Numbered from the stretch's first letter, positions 9,030 through 18,344 are shown. The stretch: DNA of 59,915 bases from Streptomyces rochei (GCA_002155895.1 MUMD01000006.1:1-59915), one strand, 5' to 3'. Numbers and translations are program-made. Notes: generated by a model from the sequence alone, not told the origin.

Positions 9030-9072
9030 CGGTCGCGCCGAAGCGCGGGCACGACTTCGGTCGGTGTCCGCT

Positions 9073-10506
9073 CTATACCGGTCGGGCGGGCGGGCGGTGG
9101 GTCCGGTCTTCGTCGCCCTGGTGCCCGGTCGTGGTGGGGTGGCGGTAGGACATGGTCAGGCGGTCGGGTTTGACGGTGACGACGGCTTGCGGCCGCGGCG
9201 GCCGTGTCGTCAGCTGAAGGTGCGACCAGTTCTGGAGGATGGTCGCCAGGATGATCTGCAGCTCGGCCCAGGCGAAGTTCTCACCGATGCACTTGCGACG
9301 TCCGTCGCCGAAGGCGAGGAAGGAGCCACGGGCCGCCGTGGTCTCCGCGCGCGTCCAGCGGTCCGGGTCGAAACGACCGGGTTCCGGAAAGACCTCCGGG
9401 TCGTGCTGGTGAAGGTAGGGGCTCCAGACGACGTCCGCGCCCGCTGGAATGGAGTGTCCGCCGAGCCGGGTGTCCCGGGTCGCGGTGCGCGTCACCATCC
9501 AGGCCGGCCCGTACTTGCGCACGGCTTCTTGCAGCACTCTGCGGGCGTAGTGGAGTTGGTCGACGTCGGTGTAGCGAAGCGGCCGGTCCTGGCAGACCGA
9601 GGCGAGTTCGGCGCGCAGGCGTTGTTCGACGTGCGGGTCCTGGCTGATCTCGTACAGGGTCCAGGCGAGGGTGGTGCCGGTGGTCTCGATGGCTCCGGTC
9701 AGCAGGGTGATGGCTTCGTCCTGGAGCTGCTGACGGCTCAGGGGCTCCGGTGCGGTGAGAAGAGTCTCGAACAGGCCGGTGGGGCGGGCGGCGTGGGGGC
9801 ATCCGGTCGGCGCCGCCGCCCCCGTCGAGCTGGGCAGTCGGCCGGTGTGGTGGTCGATGGCCTGGTCGATGAGGGTGCGCAGACGGGCGACCCGGGCTGC
9901 GTGGGCGCGGTTCGCCGGAAGCGGCAGCCGGTTGACCCAGGGCGGCAGGATCGTCTGGCGGATCGTTCCTTTCATGATGGCCGGCATGAGGGTGGTGAAC
10001 TCGTCTTGCAGGTGAGGCGGCAGGTCGGTGCCGAACAGCGCGACGAGGAAGGCCGCCAGGGTCAGGTTGTTCATGTCGGCGAAGACGTCCCGGTGTTCGC
10101 CGTCCTCCCAGGTGGCGACCATGGACCGGACCTGGTCGATCATGGCGTCGCCTCGGGTGGCGATGTGCGCTTTGTTGAACATCGGCTGCATCAGGCGTCG
10201 GTTGCGCAGGTGGACGTCTCCGTCGGCCACGGTGGCGAGTCCGTCACCGAAGAACACGCGCAGAGCGTCGATGATCTTGCCGCCCTTGGTGAAGTCGGTG
10301 GCGTCGGTGACCAGGACCTTGCGGGTGAGGGCAGGGTCGGTGACCACGTAGGCGGGCGCGGTGCCGATGCGTATGCGGACGACGCTGCCGTGCTCTCGCA
10401 GCGAGGCCATGAAGGGCAGGGGGGTGCGGGCGAGACGGTGGGCGTGTCCGATCAGGGGGAGGCTGCCCGGCGCCGTCGGTGTGGGCGTGAAGAGGGGGGT
10501 GCTCAC
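9073..10506 (-). CDS. Cytochrome P450
   Basis: Heme monooxygenase, 477 aa. GTG start at 10506 with AGGAGA 8 nt upstream. I-helix oxygen motif in GAIETTGTTL, ExxR in the K-helix (EAVRKYGP), PERF-like FDPDRW, and heme loop FGDGRRKCIGE with the thiolate Cys. The N-terminus (GSLPLIGHAHRLARTPLPFM) and the PAWMVTRTA / IPAGADVVWSPY segments recall the CYP170-like terpene oxidases of streptomycetes. No terpene cyclase or ferredoxin gene is adjacent. It stands alone: the next genes upstream belong to the stress-signalling operon 350 nt away. Family certain, substrate not. Confidence 0.93.
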   Translation of the reverse strand: MSTPLFTPTPTAPGSLPLIGHAHRLARTPLPFMASLREHGSVVRIRIGTAPAYVVTDPALTRKVLVTDATDFTKGGKIIDALRVFFGDGLATVADGDVHLRNRRLMQPMFNKAHIATRGDAMIDQVRSMVATWEDGEHRDVFADMNNLTLAAFLVALFGTDLPPHLQDEFTTLMPAIMKGTIRQTILPPWVNRLPLPANRAHAARVARLRTLIDQAIDHHTGRLPSSTGAAAPTGCPHAARPTGLFETLLTAPEPLSRQQLQDEAITLLTGAIETTGTTLAWTLYEISQDPHVEQRLRAELASVCQDRPLRYTDVDQLHYARRVLQEAVRKYGPAWMVTRTATRDTRLGGHSIPAGADVVWSPYLHQHDPEVFPEPGRFDPDRWTRAETTAARGSFLAFGDGRRKCIGENFAWAELQIILATILQNWSHLQLTTRPPRPQAVVTVKPDRLTMSYRHPTTTGHQGDEDRTHRPPARPV

Positions 10507-10857
10507 TGCTCGGCTCTCCTCATGGTGGGGGCATCGAGGTGCGGCCGATGCATGCCCAAGATCAATCCCGTGGATGCCGTCTGCGCGTGATCTTCACATG
10601 CCGGAGCGGTCGTCGGGCTGTTGCTCGTCTGCGGGCACGTCGATCCCTGGCAGCTCGGTGAGGCAGCCGGCCGAAGGGGCGGGTTCTCGGGTGCAGGCCC
10701 GGGGCTGCGCGGCGTAACGGAGGGTGCCCGCTGCTCGGGCCACCGCGAGGTCGGGGCGCGCCCCGTTCGAGAACCGGCACAGACCGCAGGCCGCCCGTGC
10801 CGTCGTGGCGGACGCACGACACCCGCATGATGCGTGTGCCCGCCGCCGCCTCGCGGG
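10507..10857. other. Intergenic region between P450 and STAS genes
   Basis: About 350 bases with no supported gene. Frames that stay open lack any family signal. An imperfect 19-nt palindrome centred at 10829 (core CGCATGATGCG, 8 of 9 pairs) lies about 20 nt past the STAS stop; it may be a weak terminator or a protein site. The P450 promoter should be here. Confidence 0.45.
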
Positions 10858-11196
10858 TCAAGGTCGTGTGGCGGCCTCGCTGTCGGGGTGGAGAGCCAGG
10901 ATCTGGTCGAGCCCGACCATGCGCAGCACGCGCAAGGTGTGGTCGGGGACGGCGGCGAGTGCGATGTCGGCGTCGGCGGCGTGGACGTGGTTGCGGGCGA
11001 CGATCATGGCGGTGATGCCGCTGGAGTCGCAGAACTCCAGACCGGTCAGATCCAGGACGAGGCGCTGGCCGGGCTGGAGGGTCAGCGCGGTGATCAGTGC
11101 GCGGAACTCGCCGGCACTGGTGTAGTCGAGGTCGCCGTTGACCTCCAGGACGGGTCCGGTGGGAGCGTGGCGGATGGTGGTCTGCAGCGGGTTCAT
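10858..11196 (-). CDS. STAS-domain anti-sigma factor antagonist (RsbV-like)
   Basis: 112 aa single STAS domain. The phosphorylation loop FCDSSG places the target serine at 58/59, as in RsbV, SpoIIAA and BldG. When dephosphorylated, such proteins bind the anti-sigma kinase and free the sigma factor. Start ATG overlaps the stop of the upstream PP2C phosphatase gene by 4 nt (ATGA), so they are translated together. The phosphatase is its natural activator. No RsbW-like kinase or sigma factor is encoded beside it, so the partner must be elsewhere. Confidence 0.9.
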   Translation of the reverse strand: MNPLQTTIRHAPTGPVLEVNGDLDYTSAGEFRALITALTLQPGQRLVLDLTGLEFCDSSGITAMIVARNHVHAADADIALAAVPDHTLRVLRMVGLDQILALHPDSEAATRP

Positions 11197-12488
11197 GCGG
11201 TGGCTTCGGTCCGGGGGGTGAGGGCGGGTGCGCCGAGGGCGAGCAGGGCTGTGTCGTCGTCGAGGCCGTCACCGAGGTCGTCCAGCAGGCCGGTGAGGGC
11301 CTGGATCACGTCCTGGGCCGAGCGGCCGGCGTGGTCGGCGGCGAAGTCGAGCAGCGCCTCGTCACCGTAGAGGGCGGTGCGGTCGTCGCCGGTACGGGCC
11401 TCGGTCAGGCCGTCGGTGTAGAGCAGCAGCGTGTCCCCGGGTTCCAGCACGGTCGTGGCGGCGGTGAAGGTCGCGGTGGGCAGGACACCGACGAGGAGGC
11501 CGCCGGGAGTAGGGAGGTACTCGGTCTTCCCGTTGCCGCGCAGGACGAGTGCCGGAGGGTGCCCGCCCGCGGCCAGATGGACGGTGACCCGTCCCGTGGC
11601 GGGGTCGGGGGCCAGGGTGCCGAAGATCGTGGTGCAGTAGCGCGGGTCACCGCCGGTGTAGCGCTCATGGAGCACCTGGTTGAGAGTCGTCAGGGCGGAC
11701 ACGGGGTCGGGGTCGTGCACAGCGGCGGCGCGCAGGGTGTAGCGGGTCAGTGAGGTGACCGCGGCGGCTTGGGGACCCTTGCCGCACACATCGCCGAGGA
11801 AGAAGGCGAAGCGATCGGCGTCGATGGGGAAGAGATCGTAGAAGTCGCCGCCGAGCCGGTCCGGGGAAGCGGTGCGGTAGTGGGCGGCCGCGTCCAGTCC
11901 CGGCACCGAGGGCAGGGAGTCCGGCAGCAGCGACTGCTGCAGCACGGCCAGGGCGTCCTGCAGCCGGGCACGGTCCGCCTCCGCCTCCTTGCGCGCCTGT
12001 TCGGCCGCCTTACGGGCTCCCAGGAGTTCTTCCTCGTAGGCGCGGCGGTCGCGGGCGTCGAAGACGGTGGTGCGGATCAGCTGGGGTTCTCCGCCGCCGC
12101 CGTGTTTGACGACGGAGGAGACCAGGACCGGTATGCGCCCGCCGCCCGCCTCCTTGATCTCCAGGGCGATGCCGCTCAGCTCGCCCTGCATCCGCAGCAG
12201 GGGCGAGAAGTGGGTCTCGTGGTAGAGCTTGCCGCCCACGGTCAGCAGGTCGGTGAACCGCATCCGGCCCACCACGGCGTCCCGCTCCTGGCCGAGCCAG
12301 GCCAGCAACGTGCCGTTGATCTTGGCGATGGTGCCGTCCATCAGCGTGGACAGGTACCCGCAGGGCGCGTTCTCGTAGAGTTCCTCGACGCTGTCCTCCA
12401 GCAACGCGGCGAACGCCGCAGTCGGTCCTTCTTCGTCGTCCTCGTTGTCCGCGTCGTGCGGACCGGGCTCCTGGCCGATGCGGCACAT
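11193..12488 (-). CDS. PAS-PP2C phosphatase (RsbP/RsbU-like)
   Basis: 431 aa serine phosphatase that would dephosphorylate the STAS protein encoded next. Domains: PAS-type sensor about residues 35-165 (YENAPCGYLSTL, MRFTDLLTVGGK), a charged coiled-coil linker about 170-205, and a SpoIIE-type PP2C domain about 210-425 with metal-site motifs GGDFYD, GDVCGKG and YTDGLTEAR. ATG at 12488 overlaps the stop of the upstream hydrolase as TGATG; a GTG one codon earlier is possible. The sensor-coil-phosphatase order matches B. subtilis RsbP, which needs the hydrolase RsbQ encoded beside it. The same pair is present here. Confidence 0.9.
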   Translation of the reverse strand: MCRIGQEPGPHDADNEDDEEGPTAAFAALLEDSVEELYENAPCGYLSTLMDGTIAKINGTLLAWLGQERDAVVGRMRFTDLLTVGGKLYHETHFSPLLRMQGELSGIALEIKEAGGGRIPVLVSSVVKHGGGGEPQLIRTTVFDARDRRAYEEELLGARKAAEQARKEAEADRARLQDALAVLQQSLLPDSLPSVPGLDAAAHYRTASPDRLGGDFYDLFPIDADRFAFFLGDVCGKGPQAAAVTSLTRYTLRAAAVHDPDPVSALTTLNQVLHERYTGGDPRYCTTIFGTLAPDPATGRVTVHLAAGGHPPALVLRGNGKTEYLPTPGGLLVGVLPTATFTAATTVLEPGDTLLLYTDGLTEARTGDDRTALYGDEALLDFAADHAGRSAQDVIQALTGLLDDLGDGLDDDTALLALGAPALTPRTEATA

Positions 12489-13291
12489 CACGGCAGACGC
12501 GCCAGGAAATCGGTGATCGCTTCGTTGGTGGCCTCGGGTGCGGAAAGGTGCGGGCAGTGCCCGGTCGCGTCGAGTGTCACCAGTGTCGAGCCGGGGATCG
12601 CCTGGTGGACGAACGCGCCGACCTCACGTGGGGCGATGACGTCCCGGGCGCAGTCCAGGATCAGCGTCGGCACCGCCACCGCCTTGAGGTCGTCCCGCGA
12701 GTCCGACAGGAACGTGGTCCGGGCGAAGACGCGGGCCATGTCGGGGTCGGTGGCACAGAAGCTGTTCTTCAGTTCCTCGCCGAGTTCGGGCCTGTCCGCG
12801 TTGCCCATGATCACCGGTGCCATCGCCGCCGACCAGCCCAGGTAGTTCGACTCCAGCGACGCCAGGAGTTCGGCGATGTCCTCGGCGGTGAACCCGCCCC
12901 GGTAGCCGTCGTCGTCGATGTACCGCGGGGACGGAGCGACCATCACCAGCGCCCTGAGACGCTCCGGCGCCCTACCGACCGCCAACACGCCGATCATCGC
13001 GCTGACCGAATGCCCCACGAACACCGCATCCCGCAGATCGAGCGCCTCGCAGACCTCGACCACGTCCTGCGCGTAACCGTCCAGCGAGGCATAGCGGTCC
13101 TCCGAGAACGCGGAAAGGTCGGACCGGCCCGCACCGACGTAGTCGAACAGCACCACCCGGTAGTCGTCGGCCAGCGCGGGCACGGTCAGACGCCACATGT
13201 TCTGGTCACAGCCGAAGCCGTGCGCCAGCACCACCGTCGGTCCGGACGGGTTACCGGTGACCGTGACGTTGTTCCTGCGTTCTACATCCAT
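12488..13291 (-). CDS. RsbQ-like alpha/beta hydrolase
   Basis: 267 aa alpha/beta hydrolase. Catalytic triad by position: Ser95 in GHSVSAM, Asp217 in CARDVIAP, His245 in TGHCPH. The whole sequence follows B. subtilis RsbQ: AHGFGCDQNMW near residue 24, RVVLFDYVGAGRSDLSAF, YASLDGYAQDVVEVCEALDL, and an ELKNSFCATDP segment. RsbQ-type proteins also resemble the KAI2/D14 receptors of plants and are thought to turn over a small signal needed by RsbP. First gene of an operon with the PAS-PP2C gene, coupled by overlapping stop and start. ATG at 13291 preceded by GGGGGA. The ligand is unknown. Confidence 0.9.
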   Translation of the reverse strand: MDVERRNNVTVTGNPSGPTVVLAHGFGCDQNMWRLTVPALADDYRVVLFDYVGAGRSDLSAFSEDRYASLDGYAQDVVEVCEALDLRDAVFVGHSVSAMIGVLAVGRAPERLRALVMVAPSPRYIDDDGYRGGFTAEDIAELLASLESNYLGWSAAMAPVIMGNADRPELGEELKNSFCATDPDMARVFARTTFLSDSRDDLKAVAVPTLILDCARDVIAPREVGAFVHQAIPGSTLVTLDATGHCPHLSAPEATNEAITDFLARLP

Positions 13292-13485
13292 TCCCCCACT
13301 CTCTCAGGCTCTGTCCACTCCCCCGGCACGGCTGCGGACGGCCCCCACGCCCCGGCCAGCGGGTCTCACTGTGCGGTGTCGCCACGTCACGGAAAAGTAT
13401 GGCCATGCGGCCCTCTTCGGCGTGAGCCGCGCAGACGGCACCCGGGGCGGTGGACGGTGGACAGTGCCGGACGGCCGGGCACTTC

Positions 13486-14409
13486 TCATGCCACCCTGAT
13501 GACGATCTTTCCCGAGGCGTGACCGTTCTCGACGGCGGCGAGGGCGGCCGGGGCGTCGGAGAGGGCGTGGACCGCGGTGATCACGGGTGCGAGCAGGCCG
13601 TCGAGGGCCAGCCGGGCCGACCGCTCCAGGTTCTCGCGGTCGACGCGACGCTCGACGAAACGCCCACCGAGATCGGGCACGGACATGTCACCCACGGCGA
13701 TGACGTTGCGGGGGTCCTGGGCCAGCGGAGCGACCGTCCGCAGCGAGCTGCCGCCGGCCAGGTCGACGATCCCGTCGAAGCCGTCCGGAACCAGCGCGCG
13801 TGCCACGGCGGCGACGTCCTCAGCGGTGTAGTCGACGAACCGCACCCCGACGGCCTCGGCGTGCTCGCGTTTGGCGGTACTCCCGGTGCCGATCACCCGC
13901 AGCCCGCGCCCGACGGCCAGCCGGGCGACGGCGAGGCCGACCCCGCCCCCTACTCCGTTGACCAGGACCGTGGCACCGGCCGGGAGGCCGAGCTGGTCGA
14001 GCACGTCCACCGCGGTCGTCCCGGCCACCGGCAGCGTTGCCGCCACGGTCGCGGACAGACCCTCCGGGATGCGCGCGGTGTGCGGCGCGGACAGCACCGT
14101 CGTCTCGGCGTAGGTGCCGCCACCGGTGAGTGCGAAGCCGAAGACCGCGTCACCCACCTCGAGCCCGTTGACGTCCTCCCCCAGGGCGAGGACGGTTCCG
14201 GCTGCCTCCATGCCCAGCACGCGGGGAAACGGACGCCCGCCGTCGAGCCCTTCGACCGGACCCGAGCGCAGAAGGTGGTCGAGGGGATTGACGCCGGCGA
14301 CGTCCACCCGGATCAGCACCTCGCCGCGCCCCGGAGCAGGGTCGGGACGATCGAAGAACTCCTGCACCTCGGGCCCGCCGTGCCTGCCGAAACCCCACGC
14401 CTTCCCCAT
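13486..14409 (-). CDS. NADP-dependent quinone-oxidoreductase-type enzyme
   Basis: Medium-chain reductase without structural zinc, 307 aa. ATG at 14409 with AGAGG 9 nt upstream. GroES-like N-terminal domain (GEVLIRVDVAGVNPLDHLL), then the nucleotide fold with VNGVGGGVGLAVARLA near residue 150 and the C-terminal ENGHASGKIVIRV typical of the family. Follows the merR gene on the same strand with an 88-nt gap that holds a MerR-like promoter, a very common actinobacterial pair. It likely reduces quinones or alpha,beta-unsaturated carbonyls. Confidence 0.88.
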   Translation of the reverse strand: MGKAWGFGRHGGPEVQEFFDRPDPAPGRGEVLIRVDVAGVNPLDHLLRSGPVEGLDGGRPFPRVLGMEAAGTVLALGEDVNGLEVGDAVFGFALTGGGTYAETTVLSAPHTARIPEGLSATVAATLPVAGTTAVDVLDQLGLPAGATVLVNGVGGGVGLAVARLAVGRGLRVIGTGSTAKREHAEAVGVRFVDYTAEDVAAVARALVPDGFDGIVDLAGGSSLRTVAPLAQDPRNVIAVGDMSVPDLGGRFVERRVDRENLERSARLALDGLLAPVITAVHALSDAPAALAAVENGHASGKIVIRVA

Positions 14410-14460
14410 CTTTCGCCGCCTCTCGTACAACCGGCCCGGTACTTCCGGGCGTTGTCGCCA

Positions 14461-14491
14461 TCCTCACCTCTGACATTGATGTGAAGGGCAA
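14461..14491 (-). promoter_or_regulatory. MerR-type promoter before the oxidoreductase
   Basis: Minus-strand -35 TTGCCC (14486-14491), long 19-nt spacer, and -10 TGAGGA (14461-14466). The spacer carries an imperfect dyad around CTGACATTGATGTGAAG. A long spacer with a central dyad is the hallmark of MerR activation by DNA untwisting. Confidence 0.5.
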
Positions 14492-14517
14492 CCGGCTGAG
14501 ACGCAGATCACACAACC

Positions 14518-14913
14518 TCAGACCTCTTGCGCCACCGGCTCCCGCGCCGTGGACAGCTCAGCCCGGTGTCGGCTGTTGGCCCTGACCAGCACGTCGAGTG
14601 CGTCCCGAGTCTCGATCAGGTGCGCGATCTCGGCGTCGATCCGGTCACGCTCGCGCATCATCGCCCTGAACGTCTCCTCGGCGACGTCCAGGTCACCCGG
14701 GTCGTCCACACACGGCAGCACCGTCGCGATCACCCTGCTGGACAGGCCCGCCTCCAGCAGCTGTCGGATGAGTGACACCCGCTGGACCGCGGCATCGGAG
14801 TAGTGACGCTGCCCCGCGTCGGAGCGTGAGCTGGTCAGCAGGCCCTGATCTTCGTAGTAGCGCAGTGAGCGCGGGCTCACGCCCGTGCGCTTGGACAACT
14901 CGCCTATCCGCAT
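14518..14913 (-). CDS. MerR-family regulator
   Basis: 131 aa. N-terminal winged helix: MRIGELSKRTGVSPRSLRYY, then EDQGLL. A long dimerisation helix follows (FRAMMRERDRIDAEIAHLIE). No cysteine cluster for metal binding is seen, so it is more like the organic-ligand or redox-linked group. The start codon lies 7 nt after a TAGGCT box (14921-14926), which suggests a leaderless message; the GAGG just before ATG is too close to act as a ribosome site. Probable activator of the following oxidoreductase gene. Confidence 0.9.
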   Translation of the reverse strand: MRIGELSKRTGVSPRSLRYYEDQGLLTSSRSDAGQRHYSDAAVQRVSLIRQLLEAGLSSRVIATVLPCVDDPGDLDVAEETFRAMMRERDRIDAEIAHLIETRDALDVLVRANSRHRAELSTAREPVAQEV

Positions 14914-15097
14914 CCTCGAGAGCCTACGCCCGCGTGCTCAGGTACCGGCCGCCTCGCGTCATGGCCACTCGCGGACGCCCTCCGCCGGGCCAGGTCCCCT
15001 CAGCACCGATCACCCACTGCCACGTCCGACGGCCTTCTTGATGCCTCTCGGCATCGAGGCGATCTCGCCTCCTGGAGCATGCGTGGAAAATGGTGGA

Positions 15098-17869
15098 ATG
15101 ACGCGAGGGAACCAGGGCTCGACACGCGATCGTGCACTGACGATGGTGGGTCGGGAGACCGAGACCGCGGAAATCATGCGGCGCCTCGCCATCGACCGGT
15201 GCCACAGCGAGGTGTTGATCCTCACGGGAGAACCCGGGGCCGGCAAGAGCGTACTGCTCGACCTCGCGGCCGACCGCGCGCGGCGCGAGGGCAGCCGGGT
15301 ACTGCGAGCGGTCGGCAGCGAGTCCGAGGCGCACCTCGGGTTCGCGGGCCTTCATCAGATGCTCCGCCCGGTCCTCGGCGAGTTGGACAGCCTGCCGGCG
15401 CGGCAGCACTCCGCGCTCCGGGCGGCCCTGGGTCTGAGCGAATGCGCCCAGGCCCCTGACGGCATGCTGGTCGGTCTCGCGGTTCTCACCTTGGTGTCGG
15501 AGCTGGCGGAACCGGCGCCGCTGCTCTTGGTGATCGACGATGCCCAGTGGATCGACCGCGCATCGTTGGACGTTCTCTCCTTCGTGGCCCGACGCATGGA
15601 CAGGGAACCCGTCACGCTGCTGCTGGGTGCGCGCGCCGCGGCCGTGCTGCCCGGGTTCGACAAGGGATACGAGCGTCTCGACGTCGGTCCGTTGAGCGGC
15701 GAGGCAGCGAACCGGTTGCTCGACCGACAGCCGGCCCCGCCCGTCGGGCGCACCCGGGTGCGCGTGCTGCAGGAGGCGGCCGGAAATCCGCTCGCCCTGA
15801 TCGAACTGGCCCGCGCCGCCGCGACCCAGCAGCCCGACGGCGGCACCGTGGAGGGCCCGCTGCCCGTCACCGACCGATTGGAGCGGATCTTCGCGCAGCA
15901 CGCGCGGCTCCTGCCGGACGTGACGCGCCGCTCCCTCCTGCTGCTCGCGGCTGCCGATGCGACGGACGCACCGACTGCTCATCGAGGACTCCCCCAGGCC
16001 GACGACGAGACGTGGGCGCCTGCGGAGCGGGCCGGTCTCGTACGCCGAGACGGTGCCCGGATCTCCTTCCGCCACCCGCTCATCCGCTCGGCCGTCTACC
16101 ACGCGGCGTCCTTCGAGGAACGCGGGCACGCGCATCTCGCGCTCGCCGAGTTGCTGAGCGAGGAGCCCGACCGCCGCGCCTGGCACCTCGCCGCCGCGAC
16201 CACACGCCCCGACGAGGACGTGTCGGCCGCCCTGCGGCAGACGGCCGACCGGGCCCGGCGTCGGGGCGGTTACGCGGCCGCTGCCGCCGCTCTGGAGCGC
16301 GCGGCGGAGCTGAGCCCGAGCCGCGCGGACCAGGCGCGGCTGCTGACCGAGGCCGCCGCCATGGCCGTCTTCACCGGTCAGCTCGACTGGGTGGACCGCC
16401 TGGCCGCCGAGGTCCGGGGGCGCAGTGACGATCCAGCGCTGATCAGCAGGGCGTCGCTGGCCACCGGACGGCTCATGGCCCTGCGTCGGCACCATGCGGC
16501 GGCCTTCGCCCTGCTGACGCGCATCGCCGAGGAGGCCGCGGACACCCGGTCACCCCGTCTGCTGGAGGCGCTCGCCGCGGCGGCGGTGGTCCGCTACTAC
16601 TCGGGCGAGGAGTCCCAGCGGCAGCACATCGAGAAGCTGCTCGGCGCTGCGCCGGACGCCACCGTCAGGGACGCCCTGCGCGCCTGGGTGCCGGCCGTCT
16701 CCGACCCCTACGGCGCGGGAGCCTCCCTCGTCCCGGCGCTGCCCGGACTGATCGCCGAGGCCAAGGACGACGCCGACAGTCTCACCGCGCTCGCCATCGT
16801 GGCGTGGATCCTGGACCAGACCGCCCTGGCTGCCCGGACCTTCGACGAGGCGTTCGACCGGTGGCAGGCCCGTGGCTCGCTCCCGGACGGTCTGGGATGT
16901 GCCGTCGGCTGGGCCTATCTGGAGCAGGGCCGGTGGACCGAGGCCCGCTCGGTGGCCGCCGATATCTCGGCGGTGGCGTCCGTGGCAGGGCTGGACCACG
17001 CCGAGGCGTGTGCGCATGTGCTCGACGCGACGGTGCTCGCGCTGCTCGGCGAGTCGGCAGACGCGCGACGGGGTGCCGAGCGGGCACTGGTCCTCGTCGA
17101 CCCGCTGGAGAGCCGCTCCGTCGCGGTCTTCGCCCGCCGGGCCCTGGGTCTGGCGGCAACGGCCGAGGGCGACTACGACACCGCGTACGCGCAGCTCCGG
17201 TCCGCCTTCACCGACGACGGCGATCCGGTGCACTACCACGTCTCCTACACCCTCCTGGCCGAGTTGGCCTCGGCTGCCGCCCGCCTGGGCCGGCGGAAGG
17301 ACGCCGCCGCCCTGCTGGAGCGATCGGCGCGACGCCTGGGCACAGGCGTGTCGGCGCGGGTCACCGCGCTGCTCGACCGAGGCCGCGCTCTGCTCGCCGA
17401 ACCGGAGCACGCAGAACGGTACTTCCGGGCCGCGCTGGCGGACGACACGGGCGAGCAGTGGCCGTTCGAGCGGGCACAGACGCGGCTGGACTACGGCGAA
17501 TGGCTCAGAAGACGACGGCGCATCGCCGAGGCCCGCCCGCAGCTGATCATGGCACTCGACACCTTCCGACGACTCGGCGCGCGGCCCTGGACCGAGCGGG
17601 CGCAGGCAGAACTTCGCGCCGCCGGCATCACCGCCGCCGACGGCGTGGTGCCCAGTGCCCTCACCGAACTGAGCCCACAGCAGCAACAGATCGTGCGACT
17701 CGCCGCCCGCGGCCTGACGAACCGCGAGATCGGAGAGACCCTGTTCCTTTCGCCCCGCACGGTCGGCTCCCACCTCTACCGGGTGTTTCCCAAACTGGGC
17801 ATCACCGCCCGGTCACAGCTCCGCGATGTGATCGAAGGCCCCCTGTCAGGCACCGGCACCCAGATCTGA
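15098..17869 (+). CDS. LAL-type LuxR regulator with AAA ATPase
   Basis: Large ATP-binding regulator of the LuxR family, 923 aa from ATG 15098. N-terminal ATPase with Walker A GEPGAGKS (44-51) and Walker B-like LLLVIDDAQW near 145, then a long helical repeat (TPR-like) middle section, and a C-terminal LuxR helix-turn-helix (LSPQQQQIVRLAARGLTNRE, then IGETLFLSPRTVGSHLYRVF). An ATG at 15142 just before VGRETE is an alternative start. Such proteins often activate secondary-metabolite or catabolic genes. It is divergent from merR and precedes the metallo-hydrolase/esterase genes, which are possible targets. No ligand can be read from the sequence. Confidence 0.92.
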   Translation: MTRGNQGSTRDRALTMVGRETETAEIMRRLAIDRCHSEVLILTGEPGAGKSVLLDLAADRARREGSRVLRAVGSESEAHLGFAGLHQMLRPVLGELDSLPARQHSALRAALGLSECAQAPDGMLVGLAVLTLVSELAEPAPLLLVIDDAQWIDRASLDVLSFVARRMDREPVTLLLGARAAAVLPGFDKGYERLDVGPLSGEAANRLLDRQPAPPVGRTRVRVLQEAAGNPLALIELARAAATQQPDGGTVEGPLPVTDRLERIFAQHARLLPDVTRRSLLLLAAADATDAPTAHRGLPQADDETWAPAERAGLVRRDGARISFRHPLIRSAVYHAASFEERGHAHLALAELLSEEPDRRAWHLAAATTRPDEDVSAALRQTADRARRRGGYAAAAAALERAAELSPSRADQARLLTEAAAMAVFTGQLDWVDRLAAEVRGRSDDPALISRASLATGRLMALRRHHAAAFALLTRIAEEAADTRSPRLLEALAAAAVVRYYSGEESQRQHIEKLLGAAPDATVRDALRAWVPAVSDPYGAGASLVPALPGLIAEAKDDADSLTALAIVAWILDQTALAARTFDEAFDRWQARGSLPDGLGCAVGWAYLEQGRWTEARSVAADISAVASVAGLDHAEACAHVLDATVLALLGESADARRGAERALVLVDPLESRSVAVFARRALGLAATAEGDYDTAYAQLRSAFTDDGDPVHYHVSYTLLAELASAAARLGRRKDAAALLERSARRLGTGVSARVTALLDRGRALLAEPEHAERYFRAALADDTGEQWPFERAQTRLDYGEWLRRRRRIAEARPQLIMALDTFRRLGARPWTERAQAELRAAGITAADGVVPSALTELSPQQQQIVRLAARGLTNREIGETLFLSPRTVGSHLYRVFPKLGITARSQLRDVIEGPLSGTGTQI

Positions 17870-18344
17870 GACGGCTGCGTCCGCCGCCGCACCCGTGCCG
17901 GCCCGCACGTCGAGGACTGTCCCGAGGCGGGCGCCTCAGCACCCGGGAGCACTCCCCTCACGACGCGTCGACCGTCTGCGGGAGGGAGGGCGCCGGAGCA
18001 CTGTCCCCGCGCGGGGACCGCTGCGCCCAGGTGCAGTCACATGACGCATACCGCGCCGCGCCCGGCCGGACGCACCATGGCTGAGCAGGGCCGCCCGCGA
18101 ACGGACGCGTTCCGGGCGGCCCGCCCGCACGGCGAGGACCCCGCGGTCCGATGCCCGCGACCAGCCTCGGCTGCGGACCGCCCGGAAGCAGCAGACGCCG
18201 CGACCCGCAGTCACGGCACCACCTGCGCACGGCCCCGGCAGAGGCGCAGCGCAACGCCCCCTACCCGTCATGAGCAGAGGCTCATCCGTGTCCAGCCCGC
18301 GCCTGCGGCCTGTACACACGTCATCGATCGAACCGGAGACCATC
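17870..18344. other. Intergenic region before the metallo-hydrolase
   Basis: About 475 very GC-rich bases. Open frames here show no family similarity, and an ATG at 18270 in frame with the next gene lacks a ribosome site. No clear terminator or operator seen. Confidence 0.4.

Noticed and set aside
10503-10817. Possible small minus-strand gene before the P450
   Set aside because: Pro/Arg/Ser-rich with no recognisable motif; overlaps the P450 start and lacks support.
13292-13485. SigB-type promoter (GTTT..GGGTAT) before the rsbQ-like gene
   Set aside because: No GGGTAT-like -10 in the region, so regulation by an SigB-like factor is not supported by sequence.
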